Positions 37,947-47,353 of a stretch of DNA of 48,740 nucleotides are shown here, piece after piece. The stretch spans positions 1 to 48,740 of the forward strand of contig JALFZJ010000030.1 of the NCBI GenBank assembly GCA_022783665.1, read 5' to 3'. This DNA comes from Arcanobacterium sp. Its GTDB lineage: Bacteria; Actinomycetota; Actinomycetes; Actinomycetales; Actinomycetaceae. Made by a program: the position numbers and the translations under genes. Positions within the stretch are counted from its first letter, which is position 1; each line of letters begins with the position of its first letter. The notes under the pieces are model-generated. The model saw only the letters and a list, made by a program, of their open reading frames with translations. It was not told the DNA's origin and made no database searches.

Positions 37947-38167
37947 CCCCTACACCTCTTCCACTGATGCTTCAGGCATAAATGGCATTGTTTTCACTTC
38001 GCTTCGCCGTGAGTCTACAAAGGCGACCCTGCCGATAAGTAAGTCGCCAAACCCGCCGATGAGTTTGAGAGCCTCGCCGAAGCAGCCCTTTGCCCTAGAC
38101 GCAGTACGGGCGCAAGACACGCCTTACGCCGTACATCTTCGCAGCCCACACGCCGCCGTCAATGACC
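37947..38167 (-). other. Probable degraded coding sequence upstream of moeA
   Basis: No intact gene fits these 221 bases. On the minus strand one frame ends with GDLLIGRVAFVDSRRSE and VKTMPFMPEASVEEV just before moeA, and looks coding, but it is closed by a stop about 56 codons upstream. A second frame further upstream (VIDGGVWAAKMYGVRRVLRP) also ends in a stop. This pattern fits the decayed 3' end of another gene of the cofactor cluster. I cannot name it. Confidence 0.3.
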
Positions 38168-39220
38168 CTATGAACGTAGCTGCCTGCGTGACCCAATAAT
38201 CGATGCGATCACTGTGATCACGATTGTAATCACAATAAACCCTACCGAGAATACAATCGACGGTTCGGGAATCTCATGCAGTAGATCATAACCATGAGAG
38301 GCGTGAAGGAGCAGCTTCACTCCAATGAACGCGAGAATAGCTGCAAGCCCATAGTGTAGATATATCAGCCTTTCGAGCAATCCATCGACGAGGAAGAACA
38401 GTTGGCGCAAGCCAAGGAGCGCAAAAGCATTCGATGCAAAAACGATGAAAGGCTGTTTCGTGAGGCCGAAGATTGCTGGAATTGAATCGAGCGCAAAGAG
38501 GAGGTCAATCGATCCGATCGACACAATACAGATCATCAACGGCGTCAGTGCGGTCTTCCCTGCGCGGCGCACGACGAGACGATCACCCACGAACCCGTCA
38601 GTAACGGGGAATGCTTTGGAGATCAGGCGCGTCAAGAATGTGGGTTCATATTCGTCGTCTTTCTCAACGCCGTTCTTACGCTCTCGGTTTTCCTTGATAC
38701 CATCAAGTACTTGCTTAATTGCGGTATATAGCATCCAGGCGCCGAACACGAAGAATACCGCGATGAACTGTTCAACTATTGCCGCGCCGATCAATATGAA
38801 AATAAGCCGCAAAATGAGCGCAATGATGATGCCGATCATCAGTACCTTTTGCTGGTATTTTCGCGGAACCTGAAATGCGGCAATAATAATGATGAAGACG
38901 AAGATGTTGTCGAGCGAAAGGGAATACTCGGTAATGTAGCCTGCGAAGAACTCCGTAGCGAATGTGGCGCCGTGGCGAATCCACAGCATCGCGCCGAAGA
39001 CCACAGCAAGAGAAACGTACATAACAGTCCATCTCGCTGCTTCTTTGACGGTGGGCTCATGTGCTTTCCTCACGTGCCCGAGCAAATCGAAGAGAATCAG
39101 CCCTACCACAACGATAGAGAGCACCACCCATTCCCATGGGTGTACGTTCATTTGGTCGCCTGCAGTGGCACGAATACTCTGGGCGATGGTAGGAGAATAC
39201 AATACGAGTTGAGACAACAT
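38168..39220 (-). CDS. TerC-family membrane protein (probable manganese exporter)
   Basis: TerC/Alx proteins are polytopic membrane proteins, several of which export manganese. The product has about nine transmembrane segments, with the conserved acidic motifs EYSLSLDNIFVF and SIDLLFALDSIPAIFG. A charged cytoplasmic loop (RERKNGVEKDDEYEP) divides the protein. The open frame begins at a GTG seven codons upstream. The ATG at 39220 has a GGAAAGG ribosome site and is preferred, giving 350 residues. The long leader contains a probable yybP-ykoY manganese riboswitch, which supports a manganese role. Confidence 0.92.
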   Translation of the reverse strand: MLSQLVLYSPTIAQSIRATAGDQMNVHPWEWVVLSIVVVGLILFDLLGHVRKAHEPTVKEAARWTVMYVSLAVVFGAMLWIRHGATFATEFFAGYITEYSLSLDNIFVFIIIIAAFQVPRKYQQKVLMIGIIIALILRLIFILIGAAIVEQFIAVFFVFGAWMLYTAIKQVLDGIKENRERKNGVEKDDEYEPTFLTRLISKAFPVTDGFVGDRLVVRRAGKTALTPLMICIVSIGSIDLLFALDSIPAIFGLTKQPFIVFASNAFALLGLRQLFFLVDGLLERLIYLHYGLAAILAFIGVKLLLHASHGYDLLHEIPEPSIVFSVGFIVITIVITVIASIIGSRRQLRS

Positions 39221-39275
39221 ATACAACCTTTCCGGTACCACACAACGCTATGCATGAAGCCCACTAGCTTTCACG

Positions 39276-39424
39276 TACCGGAGGTCTCTTCCCGCCTACT
39301 GTACGCGCCAGACGCGTCCATGATTTGCAGGCCTCGACCCGGATCCGTCCAGCGTTCAGTGCCGCATGAGACAGATCGTATTGACGAGCCGATATTGCGT
39401 GGGAATACTCCCCTCCTCGATAAT
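39276..39424 (-). promoter_or_regulatory. Probable yybP-ykoY manganese riboswitch in the terC leader
   Basis: On the minus strand the 259-base leader of terC contains AGGAGGGGAGTATTCCC near its 5' end and GGCGGGAAGAGACCTCC near its 3' end. GGGGAGTA and GAGACC are the conserved ends of the yybP-ykoY class, and GGAGG can pair with CCTCC as the basal stem. Between them is a variable, G+C-rich hairpin region. This class senses Mn2+ and commonly controls TerC-type exporters. The exact borders are approximate. Confidence 0.72.
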
Positions 39425-39479
39425 TGTAATCCCCTACCGTCATGGAATCGCATGCAGCGATAATGACATATCCCACGCG

Positions 39480-41546
39480 TTAGGCGGACTTGCCAGAACT
39501 CATCCGCAGCTCGCGTTTCACGTCCTTGATTTCGTCTCGTAGCCGAGCGGCAAGCTCGAATTGTAGTTGCTCGGCCGCCACATGCATCTGGTTTGTGAGG
39601 TCTTCGAGCAGATCAGAGATCTCTTGCGATCCGTATGCAGCTTTCACCGCCTCTTTTCCGGAAAGCACACCTTTTGCTTCTTTGCGGTACCCACCGGCAA
39701 GCAGCGTTTGCGTATCTACATCTTCACGCGCGAGCATATCGGTGACGTCCGCGATAGCTTTGCGCAACGGTTGGGGATCGATGCCATGCTCTGTGTTATA
39801 TGCAATCTGTAGTTCACGGCGGCGGTTCGTCTCGTCGATTGCCTCTTTCATATTGGGTGTGATGACGTCGGCATACATGTGTACTTGCCCGCTCACGTTT
39901 CGTGCTGCTCGGCCGATCGTCTGGATGAGCGACTTCGTACTGCGTAAGAAACCTTGTTTATCAGCGTCAAGAATCGCTACGAGCGACACCTCGGGAAGAT
40001 CGAGACCCTCGCGCAAAAGGTTAATGCCCACAAGCACATCGAACTTTCCTTGGCGAAGTTCACGCAATAATTCCACGCGACGTAACGTATCGACGTCTGA
40101 ATGCAGATACTCCACGCGCACCGCGCGTTCAGCAAAATAATCAGTCAGATCTTCTGCCATCTTCTTCGTCAACGTGGTGACGAGCACGCGCTCGTCACGT
40201 TCAGCGCGCACGCGAATCTCTTCGAGAAGATCATCGATCTGGCCTTGCGTTGGCTTGACGATAATCTCCGGATCCACGAGGCCTGTGGGCCGGATGATTT
40301 GCTCAACCACGCCGTCTGAACGTTCTAACTCATAATCGCCTGGAGTGGCTGAGAGGTACACCGTCTGCCCGATGCGCTCGAGAAACTCGTCGAACTTCAG
40401 GGGGCGATTATCTAAAGCCGATGGCAGGCGGAAACCGTATTCCACGAGAGTACGCTTTCTGCTCATATCGCCTTCGAACATTGCGCCGATCTGCGGAACC
40501 GTCACGTGGGATTCATCAATGATGAGCACAAAATCGTCAGGGAAATAGTCCAGCAACGTATGGGGCGGAGTACCAGGCCCGCGCCCATCAATATGGCGCG
40601 AGTAGTTCTCAATGCCTGAGCATGTGCCGATATTGCGAAGCATTTCAAGATCGTAGGTGGTTCGCATTTCGAGGCGTTGCGCCTCAAGGAGTTTATTGTG
40701 TTCGCGCAGATACTCTAGGCGTTCGTGGAGCTCTTGTTCGATGCCTTCAATGGCGCGTTGCATGCGTTCTGGGCCAGCTACATAGTGCGATGCCGGAAAA
40801 ATATGGGCGTGGTCTGTACTGCGAATGACGTCGCCCGTCAGCGGATGGAGATAGCTTAAGGAGTCGATTTCGTCGCCAAAAAACTCGATTCTCACCGCAA
40901 GTTCTTCATAGACGGGGATGATCTCTACCGTATCTCCGTTGACGCGGAATGTGCCGCGTTGGAAATCGTAATCATTTCGGGTGTATTGCATTGCTACGAA
41001 TTTGCGCAAAAGATCGTCGCGCTCAAGCTCTTGGCCTACGTGAAGTTGCACCATGCGGTCTACGTATTCTTGAGGCGTACCGAGGCCATAGATACACGAT
41101 ACGGAGGAGACGACGACTGTGTCGCGCCGAGTGAGAAGTGAGTTCGTGGCCGAGTGGCGTAGCCTTTCTACCTCGTCGTTGATGGAGGAATCTTTCTCGA
41201 TATAGGTATCGGACTGTGGCACGTAGGCTTCCGGCTGATAATAATCGTAATAGGAGACGAAGTATTCAACGGCGTTGTTAGGTAGAAGTTCGCGGAACTC
41301 TGCCGCCATTTGAGCAGCGAGGGTCTTGTTTGGCTCGATAATCAATGTGGGGCGTTGGATGGCTTCGACGAGCCAGGCTGCCGTGGCGGATTTGCCTGTA
41401 CCCGTAGCGCCGAGCAACACAATATCTTTCTCGCCGTTGTTGATTCGCTCAGCGAGTTCTTTAATTGCTTTGGGCTGGTCCCCTGAAGGGGTGTACTGGG
41501 AAATTACTTCGAACCGAGCATCTTCACGCTCAATCGTGCTATGCAC
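39480..41546 (-). CDS. uvrB: Excinuclease ABC subunit B
   Basis: UvrB is the helicase-like damage verifier of nucleotide-excision repair. The product shows Walker [15 protein letters not shown], the beta-hairpin region [17 protein letters not shown], the DESH box in [12 protein letters not shown], motif [11 protein letters not shown] and a C-terminal UVR domain. The open frame extends nine codons upstream. A GAGGAG ribosome site is well placed for the GTG at 41546, which overlaps the coaE stop by 8 bases, giving 688 residues. uvrB is separate from uvrA-uvrC, as is usual. Confidence 0.96.
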   Translation of the reverse strand: MHSTIEREDARFEVISQYTPSGDQPKAIKELAERINNGEKDIVLLGATGTGKSATAAWLVEAIQRPTLIIEPNKTLAAQMAAEFRELLPNNAVEYFVSYYDYYQPEAYVPQSDTYIEKDSSINDEVERLRHSATNSLLTRRDTVVVSSVSCIYGLGTPQEYVDRMVQLHVGQELERDDLLRKFVAMQYTRNDYDFQRGTFRVNGDTVEIIPVYEELAVRIEFFGDEIDSLSYLHPLTGDVIRSTDHAHIFPASHYVAGPERMQRAIEGIEQELHERLEYLREHNKLLEAQRLEMRTTYDLEMLRNIGTCSGIENYSRHIDGRGPGTPPHTLLDYFPDDFVLIIDESHVTVPQIGAMFEGDMSRKRTLVEYGFRLPSALDNRPLKFDEFLERIGQTVYLSATPGDYELERSDGVVEQIIRPTGLVDPEIIVKPTQGQIDDLLEEIRVRAERDERVLVTTLTKKMAEDLTDYFAERAVRVEYLHSDVDTLRRVELLRELRQGKFDVLVGINLLREGLDLPEVSLVAILDADKQGFLRSTKSLIQTIGRAARNVSGQVHMYADVITPNMKEAIDETNRRRELQIAYNTEHGIDPQPLRKAIADVTDMLAREDVDTQTLLAGGYRKEAKGVLSGKEAVKAAYGSQEISDLLEDLTNQMHVAAEQLQFELAARLRDEIKDVKRELRMSSGKSA

Positions 41547-42153
41547 TAGGCTCTCCTCGACAGATGAAATCATTCCACAGTTGATCTACCTGCATGGCGA
41601 GCTCAACCTGTGTGCTGTTGTTGTTGATGACGCAATCCGCGTACGCTCTGAGTTCTTCTTCTGAAGGTTGCGCGGCGATACGCGCCTCTGCATCCTCACG
41701 GCTCATCCCCCGAAAATGCATCATGCGATTGACTCGGATCTCATGGGTGGAGGTTACCAAGAGCACACCGTCATAGTGAAGATCGAGAGCATCTGGGGTG
41801 AATATCGGAATGTCTAGAATGACGATGCCATCTTCGTTCGAGATCTCAAGGAGCGTGAGTTCTTGGCGTGCACGTTCACGTATCCGAGGATGGGTGATGG
41901 CATTAAGATCGTGCAATGCTGTGGAATCATTAAAGACGACGTGTGCGAGCTTTGAACGGTCAAGTTCTCCGCTATCGGTGATAACGTCAGCGCCGAAACG
42001 CTGCGCTATATCACGTAAAGCAGGCAGCCCTGGGCGTACAATCTCGCGTGCGAGGCGATCGAAATCAATGATCTTCGCGCCTTTTGCCGCTAGGAGTGAG
42101 GCCACCGTTGATTTTCCTGAGGCAATCCCGCCAGTCAGGACGAATACTCGCAT
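41539..42153 (-). CDS. coaE: Dephospho-CoA kinase
   Basis: CoaE performs the last step of coenzyme A synthesis. The product opens [19 protein letters not shown] with the P-loop at residues 8-15, followed by [12 protein letters not shown], the substrate-site THPRIRER and the lid region [17 protein letters not shown]. The 13 codons upstream of the ATG at 42153 are rejected because a GAGGAG ribosome site precedes this ATG. That gives 200 residues, typical for a single-domain CoaE. It lies between rpsA and uvrB, as in many actinobacteria. Confidence 0.96.
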   Translation of the reverse strand: MRVFVLTGGIASGKSTVASLLAAKGAKIIDFDRLAREIVRPGLPALRDIAQRFGADVITDSGELDRSKLAHVVFNDSTALHDLNAITHPRIRERARQELTLLEISNEDGIVILDIPIFTPDALDLHYDGVLLVTSTHEIRVNRMMHFRGMSREDAEARIAAQPSEEELRAYADCVINNNSTQVELAMQVDQLWNDFICRGEPSA

Positions 42154-42260
42154 AATCTTCACTCCTCTACCGATGGCATACGGTACCATCACTTGCCGCT
42201 ATTGCTGGCTCATACCAGCCGTAGCGGTGGCATATATATCATCATGCTAATGGCACAAAA

Positions 42261-42300
42261 GCGTGTGAGGAAAGTACCCAATTATACTTTCCCCACACGC
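42261..42300 (-). terminator. Terminator hairpin after rpsA
   Basis: GCGTGTG-A-GGAAAGTA pairs with TACTTTCC-C-CACACGC across an 8-base loop, 15 pairs with a single A-C mismatch. It begins 33 bases after the rpsA stop on the minus strand. The nearest downstream gene, coaE, starts about 108 bases further on. Confidence 0.7.
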
Positions 42301-42332
42301 CACACCGTACCGCACACTATGCGGCTAGTACA

Positions 42333-43802
42333 TCAGTTGTTGGTCAACTTCTCACGCAGTGCTGCAAGCGCCTCATCCGAAGCAAGGGTACCTGAAGCAT
42401 CTGAACCTGAAGAGTAGGAAGCTGGTGCTTCTTCTTCAACGCTGGCGGTGTTCGACTCTGCAGCGGCTTCAGCGTCTGCCTGCTGCGCGGCCTTCACCTG
42501 AGCCTTGTGCGCAAGCCAGCGCTCTTCGGCCTCAGCGTATTCCTTCTCCCAAGCAGCCTGGTTGGCCTCGTAGCCTTCCATCCACTCATTGGTTTCAGGA
42601 TCAAAGCCTTCTGGATACTTGTAGTTGCCATCTTCGTCGTACTCGGCCTGCATACCATATTGCGAAGGATCGAAATCTTCAGAATCTGGATCGATGCCTT
42701 CATTGGCCTGCTTGAGCGAAAGCGAAATACGGCGACGATCAAGATCGATGTCGATCACCTTGACGAATACCGAGTCGCCTACCTTCACGACCTGTTCAGG
42801 CATTTCGATATGGCGCTGAGCAAGTTCGGAGATGTGTACCAGACCCTCGATACCATCTTCGACGCGTACGAAAGCACCGAATGGGACGAGCTTGGTAACT
42901 TTGCCCGGCACAACCTGCGAAATGGCGTGTGTGCGAGCAAAGGTCTGCCACGGATCTTCTTGGGTGGCCTTCAAGGAAAGTGATACGCGCTCGCGATCCA
43001 TATCGACGTCGAGCACCTCAACGGTAACGGGCTGACCCACTTCGACGACCTCAGACGGGTGATCGATATGCTTCCAGGACAGCTCGGAAACGTGTACGAG
43101 GCCGTCTACGCCGCCAAGATCCACGAATGCGCCAAAGTTGACGATCGAGGAGATAACGCCTTCGCGCACCTGACCCTTCTGGAGGGTGTTGAGGAAGGTG
43201 GAGCGAACCTCAGATTGGGTCTGCTCGAGGAATGCGCGGCGGGAAAGCACAACGTTGTTGCGGTTCTTATCGAGTTCGATAATCTTCGCCTCAAGCTGCT
43301 GGCCGATGTATGGCTGCAGATCGCGCACGCGACGCATTTCGACAAGAGATGCAGGCAAGAAGCCACGCAAACCGATATCGAGGATGAGGCCGCCCTTAAC
43401 AACCTCAATGACTGTGCCGGTGACCATGCCATCGGCATCTTTGATTGCCTCGATTTCAGCCCATGCACGCTCGTACTGTGCGCGCTTCTTCGACAGCATC
43501 AGGCGACCATCTTTGTCTTCCTTCTGCGTGACGAGAGCTTCTACTTTGTCACCAACTTTGACGACGTCGTCTGGATCAACATCGTGCTTGATGGACAGTT
43601 CCTTCGAAGGAATAACGCCTTCGGTCTTGTAGCCGATATCGAGGAGAACCTCGTCTCGGTCTACTTTTACGACAGTACCCTCAACGATATCGCCGTCATT
43701 GAAGTATTTAATGGTTTCGTCAACGGCTGCAATAAGATCTTCACGGGTGCCGATGTCGTTAATCGCTACCTCTGGATAAGAGGCATTATTGTTAATGGTC
43801 AT
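42333..43802 (-). CDS. rpsA: 30S ribosomal protein S1
   Basis: The 489-residue product contains four S1 RNA-binding domains (first GDIVEGTVVKVDRDEVLLDI, residues about 37-56; the others near residues 123, 210 and 295). An acidic, alanine- and glutamine-rich C-terminal tail follows. This is the four-domain actinobacterial form; E. coli S1 has six. It binds mRNA on the small subunit and helps initiation. A GGAG sequence precedes the ATG by about 11 bases. The 152-base gap to dnaE2 carries its promoter region; TTGCGC and TAAAGT with an 18-base spacer is a weak candidate. Confidence 0.97.
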   Translation of the reverse strand: MTINNNASYPEVAINDIGTREDLIAAVDETIKYFNDGDIVEGTVVKVDRDEVLLDIGYKTEGVIPSKELSIKHDVDPDDVVKVGDKVEALVTQKEDKDGRLMLSKKRAQYERAWAEIEAIKDADGMVTGTVIEVVKGGLILDIGLRGFLPASLVEMRRVRDLQPYIGQQLEAKIIELDKNRNNVVLSRRAFLEQTQSEVRSTFLNTLQKGQVREGVISSIVNFGAFVDLGGVDGLVHVSELSWKHIDHPSEVVEVGQPVTVEVLDVDMDRERVSLSLKATQEDPWQTFARTHAISQVVPGKVTKLVPFGAFVRVEDGIEGLVHISELAQRHIEMPEQVVKVGDSVFVKVIDIDLDRRRISLSLKQANEGIDPDSEDFDPSQYGMQAEYDEDGNYKYPEGFDPETNEWMEGYEANQAAWEKEYAEAEERWLAHKAQVKAAQQADAEAAAESNTASVEEEAPASYSSGSDASGTLASDEALAALREKLTNN

Positions 43803-43954
43803 AGAGTTGGTGACTCCGTTACGGATATTTACTAGTACTTACATGGACACTGTGTGGGCACAGCTCTAGCGCAGTTTCCACACATACCGGCAACTTTACG
43901 CGGTTTTACGCCTTTTGCGCAAACTGCATGCAGGGTGTGTACGATAGCCTTTCA

Positions 43955-46900
43955 TTACCGAAAATCACGGGAGGCCAACGGTAAGGGTGTAGCTACAGCA
44001 CGCACTTTATCGGCCTTGATATTCACTACATCCTGGCCTTTTTCAACGATGCCGCGCACAATAATGAGCTGGTTGTGCATAATAATATCGCCATATACCT
44101 TCCACAGCCCCACCGAACACACAATATTAGCTAAGCCGGTTTCATCTTCGAGTGATAAAAATGTAATTCCAGCCGCCGTATGCGGGCGCTGCCGATGAGT
44201 GACGACTCCTGCCAGCTTCACACGCTGGCCATGTTCACAGCGCACTGCCTCTTCAACACTGAGCACTCCTTCCTTTGTGAACATATCGCGGTATTCTTCC
44301 ATAACGTGTACGCGAGGAGACAAACCAGTTGATACCAGATCATTATGGAGCTTCTCCAAGAGAGAAAGCGTTGGAAGCTCAGGAGCCTCAGCGACGTGTG
44401 CCATTCCTGGAATAATAGGCTGGAACCACACTCCGCTTTTCTTGCCTTGCAAAGCCACCTCACGTGATTCCCATATCCCGGCCTGCATCGACGTTCCTAT
44501 ACTGCGCAAAGCATCAGCTCGTGCGAGTGCTTCTACCTGCGTTTCGCTCAGCCTGCAACGCCGAGAAAGATCCGGCAAATCCGAAAAGGGGCGCATCTTT
44601 CGCTCGCTCACGATTAATTGCATTACTGCATGGTTAAGAGCTTTGATATTCGACAATCCGAGGCGTATGGCTTTATGGCTATCTGCATCCACAAGGTCTG
44701 CAACGTTTCCTACATTACTCGTTACCTCTCTTTCCACGTGCTCATCTTTTTCCATGTGCTCATCTCCCCTGCACACATGGTGAGCAGACCTTGTTTCAGG
44801 TGGTAGTGCATCGTGCGTAATATCTTCTACCTGCGAATGAATATCGGAATAGTTGACGTCGATCGGGAGCACAGTGACTCCATGACGTTTCGCATCGTGA
44901 ATCAGTGTATTCACTGAGTAAAAACCCATGGGTTGGGCTCCTAACAGGCCAACATAGAAATGCTCAGGATGATGCACTTTTAGCCATGCACTTGCGTACA
45001 CTAGGTAGGCAAAAGAAAAAGCATGCGATTCTGGGAAACCGAAATCAGCAAAAGCCTGAAGCTTCTCATAAATTTTTTCACTATCATCGCAAGGGATTCC
45101 GCGGTTATGCATCCCCTCCATCAGCTCGGATTTGAGCTTTTCCATCTGATCGTGGCTGCGTTTGCTTCCCATAGCTTTCCGCAATTGATCAGCTTGAGCA
45201 GGGGTAAAACCTGCAGCATCAATGGCGATACGCATAAGCTGCTCTTGAAATAGAGGAATACCGAGCGTCTTTTCAAGAGCGCTGCGAAGGAGAGGATGAA
45301 TATACGTTACTTCTTCTTCCCCGCGCCGGCGCCGAATATAGGGGTTCACCGATCCGCCCTGTATCGGCCCAGGCCGGATAAGCGCCACCTCGATCACGAT
45401 ATCGTAGAAAGTGCGCGGGCGTATTCGGGGTAAGGTGGCCATCTGCGCTCGCGATTCCACTTGGAACACCCCTACCGTATCTGCAGCGCATAGTAGATCA
45501 TAGACGCGCGGATCATCATCAGGGAGATTGTGTAGGCCGAGCGGTTCTCCGTGGAGGGCTGTTACCCCTTCATGCGCCAGTGATGTGAAAGCAAGCCGTA
45601 GCGCAGTGAGCATACCCAATCCTAAAAGATCAAATTTCACTAGGCCGGCATCAGCACAATCGTCTTTATCCCACTGCACTACGCTGCGCCCAGACTTGCG
45701 TGCCCATTCCACAGGGCAGACGTCGATCACTGGGCGATCGCAAATCACCATGCCACCTGAATGGATGCCGCGATGCCTAGGTAGATCACGCATATCGCTG
45801 ACGATTCTCATAAGCTCCCGAGGTATCGCGGAATTGGTATGTGTGGTATTCGGGTGATGATGAAATTCTTTTGCCCATGTATCGAGCCGATTTTCGCTAT
45901 AACCAAGCACTTTTCCAACATCGCGTAGAGCTGAGCGGCGCCGATATGTGATGATATTAGCTACTTGTGCCGCATGTTCTCTTCCATAACGGTTGTACAC
46001 GTATTGAATCACTCGCTCGCGTTCACGAGCTTCAATATCGAGATCAATATCAGGTGGCTCGATGCGATCTGGCGAGAGAAAACGCTCAAAGAGCATCTGG
46101 TGTTTTACGGCGTCTACGGCGGTAATTCCCAAGGCAAAGCAGACTGCCGAATTGGCCGCTGAGCCACGCCCTTGGCACAAGATTCCATTGTGCCTGCAAA
46201 ACTCGACGATATCGTGAACAATCAGAAAATAGCCGGCGAAATCTAGCTGTGTAATAATCTGGAGTTCGTGATCGATGTGCTGCCAGGCGCGCTGCGCATA
46301 ACCGCTGCTTCCTCGCTCCCCGTAGCGCTTTATTCCGGCTTCTTCTACGAGATGGCGCAGCCACGTATTTTCGTTATATCCTTCAGGCACAGAAAACGGA
46401 GGAAGGCGCGGGGCAACAAGCTGCAGATCAAACGCACATTCTTGCCCTATCGCACCAGCATTATAAACGGCTTGCACACATGAACCATAGGTACGCTCCA
46501 TATCAGGTAATGACTTTATGAATCCACTCCACGGAGCAAGCCAAGGCTCTATATCGTGAAGAGTTTTCCCTGCGCGAATTGCACTCAAGATATCTGCAAG
46601 TTGTTTGCCCTGAGGGCGCGCCGTATGCACATTGTTTGTTGCCACAGTGCGCATTCGATTATCAGCAGCTAATTGAGCTAATACGCGGTTGCGTGTATCA
46701 TCCATGGGCAAAGAGTTATGTTCAAGCTCAACGGCAACATTATCAGCACCAAATAGAGCTGCCAGAATACTAATTTCACGTTGGGCGGCATCAATATCCC
46801 ATATTCCGGGCTCGGGTTCTAGTGCCGTACGTACATAGCCTTTACGGCAGCCGGTGAGGATCTGCCAATGCCCGTCAGCTTCCTGAGCTAATGCTTCAAG

Positions 46901-47281
46901 AGAGTATATGGCGGCATCTTTGTGGCCCGATTGTAGTTTTCCATGCGATATTGCTCGCGATAGACGCCGGTAGCCTTCTGCATCCCGTGCAAGCACAACG
47001 AGGTGACGCCCTTGAGGGTCTTGCGTATTTGTTCGAGGCCGTGTAAGCCCACTATCTGGGGCAAGCGTAATCTCGCTACCGAATATTGTAGGGATTCCCC
47101 TACTGCGAGCATGGCGTGCAAAGCGTACTATACCTGGCAGGCCATCATGATCCGTTAATGCAATACCACTGAGCTCAAGCTCCACTGCTCGATCAACAAG
47201 TTCCTCGGGTGATGAGGCACCGTCGAGGAAACTATAATACGAGTGCACATGAAGTTCGGCGTAGCTATTCACGGTACTCAC
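43955..47281 (-). CDS. dnaE2: Error-prone DNA polymerase III alpha subunit DnaE2
   Basis: DnaE2 is the mutagenic C-family polymerase of the ImuA-ImuB-DnaE2 mutasome. The 1108-residue product opens with a PHP domain (YAELHVHSYYSFLDGASSPE). The catalytic core includes the PPDIDLDIEARERE aspartates and GRGSAANSAVCF, and a C-terminal OB fold follows (VKLAGVVTHRQRPHTAAG, LSLEDETGLANIV). It follows imuB on the same strand. The GTG start at 47281 lies in a repeated sequence; a second GTG three codons later is the alternative. Relative to typical DnaE2 it carries an extra acidic stretch of about 40-45 residues (near DALPPETRSAHHVCRGDEHM). Confidence 0.95.
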   Translation of the reverse strand: MSTVNSYAELHVHSYYSFLDGASSPEELVDRAVELELSGIALTDHDGLPGIVRFARHARSRGIPTIFGSEITLAPDSGLTRPRTNTQDPQGRHLVVLARDAEGYRRLSRAISHGKLQSGHKDAAIYSLEALAQEADGHWQILTGCRKGYVRTALEPEPGIWDIDAAQREISILAALFGADNVAVELEHNSLPMDDTRNRVLAQLAADNRMRTVATNNVHTARPQGKQLADILSAIRAGKTLHDIEPWLAPWSGFIKSLPDMERTYGSCVQAVYNAGAIGQECAFDLQLVAPRLPPFSVPEGYNENTWLRHLVEEAGIKRYGERGSSGYAQRAWQHIDHELQIITQLDFAGYFLIVHDIVEFCRHNGILCQGRGSAANSAVCFALGITAVDAVKHQMLFERFLSPDRIEPPDIDLDIEARERERVIQYVYNRYGREHAAQVANIITYRRRSALRDVGKVLGYSENRLDTWAKEFHHHPNTTHTNSAIPRELMRIVSDMRDLPRHRGIHSGGMVICDRPVIDVCPVEWARKSGRSVVQWDKDDCADAGLVKFDLLGLGMLTALRLAFTSLAHEGVTALHGEPLGLHNLPDDDPRVYDLLCAADTVGVFQVESRAQMATLPRIRPRTFYDIVIEVALIRPGPIQGGSVNPYIRRRRGEEEVTYIHPLLRSALEKTLGIPLFQEQLMRIAIDAAGFTPAQADQLRKAMGSKRSHDQMEKLKSELMEGMHNRGIPCDDSEKIYEKLQAFADFGFPESHAFSFAYLVYASAWLKVHHPEHFYVGLLGAQPMGFYSVNTLIHDAKRHGVTVLPIDVNYSDIHSQVEDITHDALPPETRSAHHVCRGDEHMEKDEHVEREVTSNVGNVADLVDADSHKAIRLGLSNIKALNHAVMQLIVSERKMRPFSDLPDLSRRCRLSETQVEALARADALRSIGTSMQAGIWESREVALQGKKSGVWFQPIIPGMAHVAEAPELPTLSLLEKLHNDLVSTGLSPRVHVMEEYRDMFTKEGVLSVEEAVRCEHGQRVKLAGVVTHRQRPHTAAGITFLSLEDETGLANIVCSVGLWKVYGDIIMHNQLIIVRGIVEKGQDVVNIKADKVRAVATPLPLASRDFR

Positions 47282-47353
47282 CCATTATCGCTCGCCCAAT
47301 GGTGGAGCCGCTCAGCGCAGTGTAGCTATTCACTAGTACTCACCCACTATCGC
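47261..47353. repeat. Near-identical repeat at the imuB/dnaE2 junction
   Basis: The block 47261-47291 (start GTAGCTATTCAC, end TATCGC) recurs with few differences at 47322-47353, an interval of 61 bases. One copy contains the dnaE2 start, the other the imuB stop. Confidence 0.8.

Noticed and set aside
43059-43835. Long open frame (258 residues) on the plus strand opposite rpsA
   Set aside because: It is the complement of the highly conserved S1 gene, has no ribosome site, and its length follows from the biased codon use of rpsA.
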